The notes below the pieces were generated by a model. The model did not search any database and was not told the DNA's origin. It saw only the letters and a program-made list of their open reading frames with translations. Positions 1-5,223 of a stretch of 5,223 bases of DNA are shown here, piece by piece. Both the position numbers and the translations under genes were made by a program. The DNA comes from an uncultured Oxalobacteraceae bacterium. Its GTDB lineage: Bacteria > Pseudomonadota > Gammaproteobacteria > Burkholderiales > Burkholderiaceae. The stretch spans positions 1-5,223 of the forward strand of contig CAMLHI010000188.1 of assembly GCA_946479705.1 (NCBI GenBank), given 5' to 3'. Position 1 is the first letter of the stretch. Each line of letters opens with the position of its first letter.

Positions 1-564
1 TCCTTGCGCGTGACGCGCTGGCACCGCCACGCCGTGGGGGCCGCGCCCGCCATGCGGCGCTGGCTGGCTTCGCGCGGTTCGCTGACCGCGCGCCTGATGG
101 CCCACAGTGCCAGCTTCCGGGTGCAGCGCCTGCACCAGCGCACCGCCCTGTGCCTGGCCGACGAAGCGCGCGTGCTCGGCCTGAGCCATCCGGGCCGGGT
201 ATGGGAGCGCGAAGTGCTGCTGCGCTGCGACGGCCAGGCAGTGGTGTTCGCCCACACCGTGGTGCCGATGGCGGCCACGGCCAGCGACTGGCCGCTGTTC
301 AAGACCCTGGGCGAACGTTCGCTCGGCAGCACCCTGTTTTACGATCCGCTGGTCACCCGCGGACCCCTGGAATTTGCGCGCCTGGGCGCCGGCCATCCCC
401 TGACGCAGCGCGCCCGCGCGGCGCTGGGCGTGGCAGCCGGCACCGGCGTCCTGCATGCGCGGCGCTGCCTGTACCGGCGGCGCCAGGGCACGCTGCTGGT
501 CACCGAGGTATTCCTGCCTGCGGTACTCGCACTGAGCGCACGCCCACTTACCCCTGATGAGTAA
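1..564 (+). CDS. ubiC: Chorismate lyase (chorismate--pyruvate lyase), 5'-truncated by window edge
   Basis: Converts chorismate to 4-hydroxybenzoate and pyruvate, the first committed step of ubiquinone synthesis, in the cytoplasm. The frame is open to base 1. Numbering from the TTG at 4, the chain follows E. coli UbiC closely. RGSLTARL (24-31) matches the substrate-pocket segment. WEREVLL (67-73) carries Arg69, the counterpart of catalytic Arg76. LGSTLF (107-112) matches the lid/pocket segment, and LLVTEVFLP (164-172) carries Glu168, the counterpart of catalytic Glu155. A pocket Met of E. coli (Met34) is Leu27 here, a conservative change. The numbering offset suggests about 8 or more N-terminal codons lie upstream of the window, so the TTG at 4 and GTG at 10 are probably internal. 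The C-terminus runs about ten residues past the E. coli end. The stop is 3 nt before the next gene, so the two are probably co-transcribed. The identification is firm; only the start is unknown. Confidence 0.92.
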   Translation, partial: SLRVTRWHRHAVGAAPAMRRWLASRGSLTARLMAHSASFRVQRLHQRTALCLADEARVLGLSHPGRVWEREVLLRCDGQAVVFAHTVVPMAATASDWPLFKTLGERSLGSTLFYDPLVTRGPLEFARLGAGHPLTQRARAALGVAAGTGVLHARRCLYRRRQGTLLVTEVFLPAVLALSARPLTPDE

Positions 565-567
565 ACA

Positions 568-2613
568 ATGAATCTATTTTTCGAAGAATCCGGCGATTTC
601 AAGGTCGGCACCGTGTTGTCCCAAGCGGGCGAAGCCTACCAGGTCGAAATGCCGAGCGGTAAGCGCACCAAGGTCAAGGTCAAGGATGTGCTGCTGCAAT
701 ACGAAAAGCCGGCGCCGGCCGACTTGCTCGACGCCGCCAAGACCATCGCCGCCGATGCCGATCTGGAATTCCTGTGGGAAGTGGCCGGGCAGGACGAGTT
801 CGGATTCGCCGAGCTGGGCGCCGAGTATTTCGGCCACGCGCCGCTGCCGACCGAAGCCGCCGGCCTGATCCTGGCGCTGCACAATGCCCCGATCTATTTC
901 TACAAGAAAGGGCGCGGGCGCTACAAGGCCGCCCCCGAGCAATCTCTGCGCGCGGCCCAGGCCGGCATCGAAAAGAAAAAGCAGCAGGCCGTGGTGCAGG
1001 CTGCCTATGTCGAGGAATTGAAAGCCAACAAGCTGCCGGCTTCCATGCAGCCGCTGGTGCAGCAACTGCTGTTCAAGCCGGACAAGAACACCATCGAATA
1101 CAAGGCCCTGGAAGCGGCCTGCGACGAGCTGCACACCAGCCCGCAGCGCCTGCTGCTGGCGGCCGGCGGCTTCGGCTCGCCGCGCGAGCTGCACATGGCG
1201 CGCTTCCTGTTCGACAATTTCCCGCGCGGCGCCGGCTTCCCGCCCGTGACCGTGCCAAGCGCACCGGGCGGCTTGCCGGTGGCCACCGTGGCGGCTTTCT
1301 CGATCGACGACGTGACCACCACCGAGATCGACGATGCCTTCTCGGTCGAGACCCTGGCCGACGGCATGGTCAAGGTCGGCATCCACATCGCCGCGCCCGG
1401 CCTGGGCATCCGCCCGGACGACGCCATCGACAAGATTGCCCGCGCACGCATGTCCACCGTCTACATGCCCGGCGACAAAATCACCATGCTGCCGGATGAA
1501 GTCGTCAACGCCTTTACCCTGGCCGAAGGCAAGACTTGCCCGGCGCTGTCGCTGTACGCCACCCTCAATCCGGCCGACTGGTCCGTGATGGCCACCGAAA
1601 CCCGCGCCGAGCTGGTGCCGATCCAGAGCAATCTGCGCCACAACGACCTGGACGAGCTGGTCAACGAAGAGACCCTGGCCAGCGGCGCCGGCGAGTATCC
1701 GCACAAGGCCGAGCTGGGCCAGTTGTGGCAATGGGCGCTGGTGCTGGAAGCGGCGCGCATGAAAAAGCGCGAAGCCTTCGGCCTGAAGCCGGAACAGAAC
1801 AACCGCGTCGATTTCAATTTCTATGTGGAAGACGACGTGGTCTCGGTGGTGCGGCGCAAGCGCGGCGCGCCACTTGACAAGATCGTCGCCGAGCTGATGA
1901 TCTTTGCCAACAGCACCTGGGGTAAGCTGATGCACGACAGCGGCGTGCCCGGCATCTACCGCTCGCAAGGGGCCGGCAGCGGCGCCGGCTGGGCCGCCAA
2001 GATGCAGGTGCGCATGGTCACCCATGCTGCTCCGCACCAGGGCCTGGGCGTCGATCAATATGCATGGAGCACTTCGCCGCTGCGCCGCTACACCGACCTG
2101 GTCAACCAGTGGCAAATCCTGGCCTGCGCCGAGCACGGCGTGACCGCGCCCCTGGTGGCACCGTTCAAGCCGCGCGACGCCACCCTGTTCTCGATCGTCT
2201 CGGCCTTCGACGCCGCCTACGCCGCCTACAACGACCATCAGCAAAACATGGAACGCTACTGGTGCCTGCGCTGGCTGGGCCAGGAGGATGCCAGGCAGGT
2301 CGAGGCCGTGGTGCTCAAGGATGAAGTGCTGCGCCTGGTCGACATTCCCCTGATCGTGCGCCTGCCCGGCATGCCGGCGGTGGCGCGCGGCGCCCAGGTC
2401 AAGCTGGACGTGCTGCGCTGGGACGAACTCGAGCTGACCATCGAGACGCGCCTGCTGGACGTGCCGGTGCAAGCCCCGGCCGTCGATGCCGAGCTCGACT
2501 ACGAGGACGAAGACGCAAGCGTCGACAGCGGCGCCGCCGCGGCCACGGAAGCGCTGGAAGCCGAGGGGGCCGTCGCGCTCGTCACCGGCGGCGAAGCCCA
2601 GCCAACACAATGA
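568..2613 (+). CDS. RNB-domain (RNase II/R superfamily) exoribonuclease
   Basis: Predicted cytoplasmic processive 3'-5' exoribonuclease of 681 residues. Residues 1-50 form a beta-rich, Lys-rich N-terminal segment, followed by a mostly helical region (50-235). The RNB domain spans about 240-515. Its metal-binding cluster is D247, E253, D255, D256, spaced exactly like D201/D207/D209/D210 of E. coli RNase II, but with Glu at the second position. YMPGDKITMLPDE (299-311) matches the conserved Tyr253 segment of RNase II. AELMIFAN (441-448) and TSPLRRYTDLVNQ (502-514, Arg506 like Arg500) are family signatures, and E562 aligns with Glu542. Residues about 577-632 look like a degenerate S1-type RNA-binding domain. 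Residues 634-681 are an Ala/Asp/Glu-rich, probably disordered tail. I see no cold-shock motifs of the RNase R type, so I leave rnb and rnr unused as names. The ATG lies 3 nt after the ubiC stop with only a weak GATGAG upstream, which suggests translational coupling. The stop overlaps the next promoter candidate. Confidence 0.93.
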   Translation: MNLFFEESGDFKVGTVLSQAGEAYQVEMPSGKRTKVKVKDVLLQYEKPAPADLLDAAKTIAADADLEFLWEVAGQDEFGFAELGAEYFGHAPLPTEAAGLILALHNAPIYFYKKGRGRYKAAPEQSLRAAQAGIEKKKQQAVVQAAYVEELKANKLPASMQPLVQQLLFKPDKNTIEYKALEAACDELHTSPQRLLLAAGGFGSPRELHMARFLFDNFPRGAGFPPVTVPSAPGGLPVATVAAFSIDDVTTTEIDDAFSVETLADGMVKVGIHIAAPGLGIRPDDAIDKIARARMSTVYMPGDKITMLPDEVVNAFTLAEGKTCPALSLYATLNPADWSVMATETRAELVPIQSNLRHNDLDELVNEETLASGAGEYPHKAELGQLWQWALVLEAARMKKREAFGLKPEQNNRVDFNFYVEDDVVSVVRRKRGAPLDKIVAELMIFANSTWGKLMHDSGVPGIYRSQGAGSGAGWAAKMQVRMVTHAAPHQGLGVDQYAWSTSPLRRYTDLVNQWQILACAEHGVTAPLVAPFKPRDATLFSIVSAFDAAYAAYNDHQQNMERYWCLRWLGQEDARQVEAVVLKDEVLRLVDIPLIVRLPGMPAVARGAQVKLDVLRWDELELTIETRLLDVPVQAPAVDAELDYEDEDASVDSGAAAATEALEAEGAVALVTGGEAQPTQ

Positions 2614-2640
2614 CACCCTGGCCTGTGTAAGGGGTAGAAT
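2610..2640 (+). promoter_or_regulatory. Candidate sigma70-type promoter for the tonB-like/aroE/mtgA operon
   Basis: A -10-like TAGAAT (2635-2640, 5 of 6 to TATAAT) follows a -35-like ATGACA (2610-2615, 5 of 6 to TTGACA) with a 19-nt spacer, slightly longer than ideal. It sits in the only sizeable intergenic gap and overlaps the ribonuclease stop codon. Transcription would begin near 2647, leaving a leader of about 32 nt before the GTG at 2679. I see no convincing terminator for the upstream unit, so read-through is likely. The call rests on sequence match and position only. Confidence 0.5.
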
Positions 2641-2649
2641 TGCCCATTG

Positions 2650-2662
2650 TCTTGATTCAAGA
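2650..2662. repeat. 13-bp inverted repeat in the tonB-like gene leader
   Basis: TCTTG-ATT-CAAGA is a perfect 5-bp inverted repeat around a 3-nt centre. It lies just after the predicted transcription start and before the preferred start codon. It could be a small operator or a weak RNA hairpin, or chance. No run of T follows it, so it is not an intrinsic terminator. It matches no regulator site that I can name. Confidence 0.3.
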
Positions 2663-2678
2663 GTTCAGCCAGCATCGC

Positions 2679-3563
2679 GTGAAGTCATATCAACTACATC
2701 GTTCGATGATCATTGCCGTGGCCGTGTCGCTGTTGGCGCACGCGGCCTTGCTGGCGGTGCACTTCGTGGCGCCCGATGCCTTCCAGCTCAAGCCGGTCGA
2801 TCCCGGCCTCGAAGTCATCCTGGTCAATGCCAAGCATGCGCGTAAACCCCTGAAGGCGGACGCGCTGGCCCAGGCCAACCTGGACGGCGGCGGCAATGCC
2901 GATGCCGGCCGCGCCCAGTCGCCGCTGCCCGACCTGCGCAAGATGGAAACGGGCGAAAGCGTCAAGGCCACCCAGCGCCGCATCGCCGAACTGGAAGAAT
3001 TGCAAAAGAATCTGCTGACGCGCACGCGCGCCTCAAGCTTCAACGCGCCTCCGGTCACCGAGAAGGACAAGCCGGACCCGGCCCGCCGCGGCGCCGACCT
3101 GATCGAAAGCAGCAAGGCCATTGCCCGCACGGCCGCCGAAATCACCCAGCGCATCGAGGATGAAAACAAGCGCCCGCGCAAGACCTTCATCACCCCCAGC
3201 ACCCAGGAAGTCGGCTACGCCATGTATTACAAGGCCATGCAAAAACGCGTGGAAGAAGTCGGCACCCTGAACTTCCCCCAGCAGGGCGGGCGCAAGTTGT
3301 ACGGCGAACTGGTGGTCTACATCCCGATCTTTCAGGACGGCACCATCTACGAAAAAGATGGCGGCATGCGCATCGAAAAGAGTTCCGGCAACCCGGCGCT
3401 GGACAAGGCCGCCATGGCCATCGTGCGCCGCGCCGCGCCCTTCGGCAAGTTCCCGCCGAACATGCTGTCTTCCGACAAGGACGATCTCTGGGTCATCATT
3501 ACCCGTTTTAAATTCACCCGCGAGGAAAGAATGGAAGCAGACCTGCGCGGCGGTGGCCAATGA
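2679..3563 (+). CDS. TonB-family protein (TonB C-terminal domain, TolA-like architecture)
   Basis: Single-pass inner-membrane protein expected to span the periplasm; the partner is unknown. From the GTG at 2679 it has 294 residues. A short basic cytoplasmic N-terminus (MKSYQLHRS) is followed by one hydrophobic segment (about 10-31). A variable region (50-90) follows, then a charged helical stretch likely to form a coiled coil (about 95-170), and a TonB-type C-terminal domain (about 185-282). That domain shows LNFPQ (197-201), YGELVVYIPIFQDG (208-221) and a KSSGNPALDKAA segment (234-245) before IVRRAAPFGKFPP, the usual TonB_C pattern. The Pro-Lys/Pro-Glu spacer of classical TonB is absent; the helical spacer is more like TolA. 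No exbB, exbD or receptor gene is adjacent. The start is uncertain. A TTG at 2640 has an AAGGGG upstream but lies inside the probable -10 box. GTG 2679 fits the promoter but lacks a good Shine-Dalgarno. ATG 2706 would remove the basic N-terminus. The stop overlaps the aroE start. Confidence 0.85.
   Translation: MKSYQLHRSMIIAVAVSLLAHAALLAVHFVAPDAFQLKPVDPGLEVILVNAKHARKPLKADALAQANLDGGGNADAGRAQSPLPDLRKMETGESVKATQRRIAELEELQKNLLTRTRASSFNAPPVTEKDKPDPARRGADLIESSKAIARTAAEITQRIEDENKRPRKTFITPSTQEVGYAMYYKAMQKRVEEVGTLNFPQQGGRKLYGELVVYIPIFQDGTIYEKDGGMRIEKSSGNPALDKAAMAIVRRAAPFGKFPPNMLSSDKDDLWVIITRFKFTREERMEADLRGGGQ
3522..3530 (+). promoter_or_regulatory. Strong Shine-Dalgarno-like site inside the 3' end of the tonB-like gene
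   Basis: GAGGAAAGA lies directly before an in-frame internal ATG at 3531 and about 30 nt before the aroE start. The aroE ATG itself has only a poor GGTGG, 3 nt away. Ribosomes loading at 3531 would read 10 codons and stop at 3561-3563, on top of the aroE ATG, which could feed aroE by termination-reinitiation. The bases also encode ordinary codons (Arg-Glu-Glu-Arg), so the match may be coincidental. Confidence 0.3.
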
Positions 3564-4372
3564 GCGACCGCTATTGCGTCATCGGCAATCCGATTGCCCA
3601 TAGCCGCTCGCCCGATATCCATGCCGCCTTTGCCCTGCAGACCGGGCAGCAACTGGTCTACGAACGCTGCCTCGCGCCGCTGGACGGTTTCGCCGCCACC
3701 GTGCGCGGTCTGGTTGCCGAGGGTTACCGCGGCGCCAACGTCACCGTGCCCTTCAAGCTGGAAGCGGCCGCCATCGCCGATGTGCTGAGCGAGCGCGGGC
3801 GCGCGGCCGGCGCCATCAACACCCTGGTGTTTGCCGATGGCCAGATCCATGGAGACAATACCGACGGGGCCGGCCTGGTCAACGACATCCTGCGCAATGC
3901 CGGCGTGGCCATTGCCGGCAAGCGCGTGCTGATGCTGGGCGCGGGCGGGGCGTCGCAGGGCTGCATCCTGCCGCTGCTGGGCCAGCAGCCGGCCAGCCTG
4001 GTCATCGCCAACCGGACCCGCGCCAATGCCGACAAGCTGGTCGAGCGCTTCCGCGGCGCCGGTGCCGTGGCGGCCTGCGAGTTCGGCGAGATCGACCAGG
4101 CCTACGACATCGTCATCAACGGCACCTCGGCCAGCCTGGCCGACGACTTGCCGCCCGTACCGGCAAAAGCTTTTTCCACAGAAACGCTCGCTTTGGATAT
4201 GATGTACGGAAATAAACCGAGCCGTTTCATGGCATTTTCCGCCGAACACGGCGCCACCGTCCGCGACGGCCTGGGCATGCTGGTCGAACAGGCTGCCGAA
4301 GCCTTCCTGGTGTGGCGCGGTGTGCGTCCTGAAACGGCTGAGATACTCAACCGAATCCGCCGTAGTCTATGA
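3560..4372 (+). CDS. aroE: Shikimate dehydrogenase (NADP+)
   Basis: Catalyses reversible NADPH-dependent reduction of 3-dehydroshikimate to shikimate, the fourth step from DAHP synthase toward chorismate, in the cytoplasm. At 270 residues it has the usual AroE length. The N-terminal substrate domain has the SRS pair (S15, S17), NVTVPFK (60-66) with catalytic Lys66, INT (86-88) and GDNTDG (98-103) with catalytic Asp102. The nucleotide domain has GAGGAS (127-132) and NRT (151-153), the NADP-preferring motif. DGLGMLVEQAA (236-246) carries the substrate-contacting Gln244. One detail differs from E. coli: the Arg after GAGGAS is Gln133 here. The ATG sits in an ATGA overlap with the tonB-like stop, and the gene's own stop overlaps the mtgA ATG in the same way. 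Translation of the three genes is therefore probably coupled. The aroE-mtgA adjacency is known from other betaproteobacteria such as Neisseria, from memory. The call is firm. Confidence 0.97.
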   Translation: MSDRYCVIGNPIAHSRSPDIHAAFALQTGQQLVYERCLAPLDGFAATVRGLVAEGYRGANVTVPFKLEAAAIADVLSERGRAAGAINTLVFADGQIHGDNTDGAGLVNDILRNAGVAIAGKRVLMLGAGGASQGCILPLLGQQPASLVIANRTRANADKLVERFRGAGAVAACEFGEIDQAYDIVINGTSASLADDLPPVPAKAFSTETLALDMMYGNKPSRFMAFSAEHGATVRDGLGMLVEQAAEAFLVWRGVRPETAEILNRIRRSL

Positions 4373-5079
4373 GCAAAAAAAGCGCTGGCGGCCTGGGCCG
4401 CTGGTTGTTGTGGGCCATCTTTGGCACCCTGATGCTGGTGTTCGCCATCCAGCTGTATTTCTTTTCGATGGTGTGCTGGTACGCCAAGTTCAACCCATCG
4501 ATGACCAGCATGATGAACATGCAGCTGGACGCCTTGCGCGAACAAAATCCCAAGGCCGCCCTGGAGCAGCAGTGGGTGCCTTACCGTCAGATCTCGGATA
4601 ACCTCAAGCGCGCCGTGATCGCCTCGGAAGACGCCAATTTCGCCGAGCACGACGGGGTCGACTGGGAAGCCCTGCAGAAAGCCTACGAGCGCAACAACAA
4701 GCGCCACAAGGTGGTCGGCGGCGGCTCCACCATCACCCAGCAGCTGGCCAAGAACCTGTTTCTGTCCGGCTCGCGCAACTACCTGCGCAAGGGCCAGGAA
4801 ATGGTCATTGCCTTCATGCTCGAAACGGTGATGAGCAAGGAACGCATCCTCGAACTGTATCTGAACGTGGTCGAGTTCGGGCGCGGCGTGTTTGGCGCCG
4901 AAGCGGCCGCGCGCCATTATTACAACAGCAGCGCGGCCCGGCTGTCGGCGGCGCAGGCGGCCAAGCTGGCCGTGATGCTGCCCAACCCGCGCTATTACGA
5001 CAAGCACCGCTCCACCAACTATCTGGCGCGGCGCACCAGCCTGATCGTCAACCGCATGAATTCGGCCGATCTGCCTTAA
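4369..5079 (+). CDS. mtgA: Monofunctional biosynthetic peptidoglycan transglycosylase (GT51)
   Basis: Polymerises lipid II into glycan strands on the outer face of the inner membrane, without a transpeptidase domain. The 236 residues match the MtgA family (E. coli MtgA is about 242). A short basic cytoplasmic N-terminus precedes one membrane anchor (about 12-34). GT51 motifs appear in order. ASEDANFAEHDG (85-96) has catalytic Glu87. GGGSTITQQLAKNLFL (117-132) comes next. RKGQEMVIAFMLE (140-152) follows, then KERILELYLNVVEFG (157-171) with Glu162. LSAAQAAKLAVMLPNPRYY (192-210) completes the set. No penicillin-binding domain follows, and the stop comes right after the GT51 fold, as expected for MtgA rather than a truncated class A PBP. 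There is no recognisable Shine-Dalgarno before the ATG, which overlaps the aroE stop by ATGA, so expression probably depends on aroE translation. All key residues are present and the protein should be active. Confidence 0.96.
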   Translation: MSKKSAGGLGRWLLWAIFGTLMLVFAIQLYFFSMVCWYAKFNPSMTSMMNMQLDALREQNPKAALEQQWVPYRQISDNLKRAVIASEDANFAEHDGVDWEALQKAYERNNKRHKVVGGGSTITQQLAKNLFLSGSRNYLRKGQEMVIAFMLETVMSKERILELYLNVVEFGRGVFGAEAAARHYYNSSAARLSAAQAAKLAVMLPNPRYYDKHRSTNYLARRTSLIVNRMNSADLP

Positions 5080-5085
5080 CCTTTT

Positions 5086-5090
5086 GAAAG
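5086..5090 (+). promoter_or_regulatory. Ribosome binding site supporting the start at 5098
   Basis: GAAAG lies 7 nt before the ATG at 5098, in the 18-nt gap after mtgA. It is a moderate Shine-Dalgarno match, and it is better than anything before aroE or mtgA. It supports 5098 as the real start of the last gene. Confidence 0.5.
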
Positions 5091-5097
5091 CGACCCC

Positions 5098-5223
5098 ATG
5101 CTCCATCGTCAACGCGGCGTTCTGAATCTGTACTGGGTGGCCGTGTTCTCGGCCGTATTTGCCGCGCTGGCCATGGCCGCGCTGTTTTCCATGCGTTACG
5201 AGCGCAACCTGTTTGCCGAAGGC
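5098..5223 (+). CDS. Small membrane protein of unknown function, 3'-truncated by window edge
   Basis: Only the first 42 codons are present and the frame is still open at the right edge. The visible part has a short basic N-terminus (MLHRQRG), one hydrophobic helix of about 20 residues (roughly 11-31, Ala/Val/Phe-rich), and then a polar segment (SMRYERNLFAEG). This fits an N-terminal membrane anchor with the rest of the protein most likely in the periplasm. The Arg residues before the helix favour an N-in orientation. The gene follows mtgA by 18 nt on the same strand with a reasonable ribosome binding site, so it is probably the next gene of the same operon. The peptide resembles, from memory, uncharacterised Oxalobacteraceae proteins found after mtgA, but I cannot assign a family or function from the part shown. 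Confidence 0.7.
   Translation, partial: MLHRQRGVLNLYWVAVFSAVFAALAMAALFSMRYERNLFAEG

Noticed and set aside
774..1499. 241-codon plus-strand frame inside the ribonuclease gene
   Set aside because: Arg/Gly/Ala/Pro-rich translation typical of an out-of-frame reading of GC-rich coding DNA; the overlapping frame has the clear RNB domain.
1971..1998. GC-rich inverted repeats (GCCGGC copies) inside the ribonuclease gene
   Set aside because: They encode a Gly/Ala-rich stretch in good frame (GAGSGAGWAA). Such short GC palindromes are common by chance at this base composition.
574..2616. 680-codon open frame on the minus strand opposite the ribonuclease gene
   Set aside because: It mirrors the real gene almost end to end. 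Its translation is rich in His, Gly, Gln and Val without family motifs. Long antisense frames are expected opposite GC-rich genes with strong third-position bias.
2613..2636. Possible terminator hairpin after the ribonuclease gene (ACAC/GTGT and ACCC/GGGT pairings)
   Set aside because: Stems are only about 4 bp with long loops and no T-run follows. The same bases are better explained as promoter elements.
3347..4249. 300-codon minus-strand open frame opposite aroE
   Set aside because: Shadow of aroE and the tonB-like gene; no motif, and it spans two real overlapping genes.
5081..5090. CTTTTGAAAG palindrome over the last ribosome binding site
   Set aside because: The loop would be only 2 nt and the stem 4 A/T-rich pairs, too weak to form a regulatory hairpin.
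4102..5112. 336-codon minus-strand open frame opposite mtgA and the end of aroE
   Set aside because: The opposite strand encodes complete aroE and mtgA with all catalytic motifs. The antisense translation has low-complexity composition and no recognisable domain.

Overview
The window is GC-rich, densely packed, single-strand chromosomal DNA from a betaproteobacterium. All six genes recognised lie on the + strand. The run RNB-family ribonuclease, TonB-family protein, aroE, mtgA and the style of the protein sequences point to Burkholderiales, most likely Oxalobacteraceae (Massilia/Duganella/Janthinobacterium relatives). The order is confident and the family is inferred from memory of similar proteins. 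Nothing suggests mobile DNA: no transposase, integrase, tRNA, CRISPR array or long repeat was seen.

Layout: (1) 1-564, the 3' part of a chorismate lyase gene (ubiC), cut by the left edge. (2) 568-2613, a 681-residue RNB-domain exoribonuclease that starts 3 nt after the ubiC stop. (3) 2614-2678, the only intergenic gap of any size (65 nt). It carries a good sigma70-type promoter candidate and a small inverted repeat. (4) 2679-3563, a single-pass membrane protein with a TonB-type C-terminal domain. (5) 3560-4372, shikimate dehydrogenase (aroE), with a 4-nt ATGA overlap with the previous gene. (6) 4369-5079, monofunctional peptidoglycan glycosyltransferase (mtgA), with a second ATGA overlap. (7) 5098-5223, the first 42 codons of a small membrane protein of unknown function, cut by the right edge.

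The genes read as two transcription units: ubiC with the ribonuclease gene, then tonB-like, aroE, mtgA and probably the last gene from the promoter near 2610-2640. Functions are mostly housekeeping. AroE acts on the pathway that supplies chorismate, and UbiC consumes chorismate for ubiquinone. MtgA polymerises glycan strands at the inner membrane. The TonB-like protein would span the periplasm, and the ribonuclease degrades RNA. No new multi-gene system is evident. The points most worth a second look are the orphan TonB/TolA-like protein and its uncertain start, the variant catalytic acidic cluster and acidic tail of the ribonuclease, and the uncharacterised protein at the right edge.
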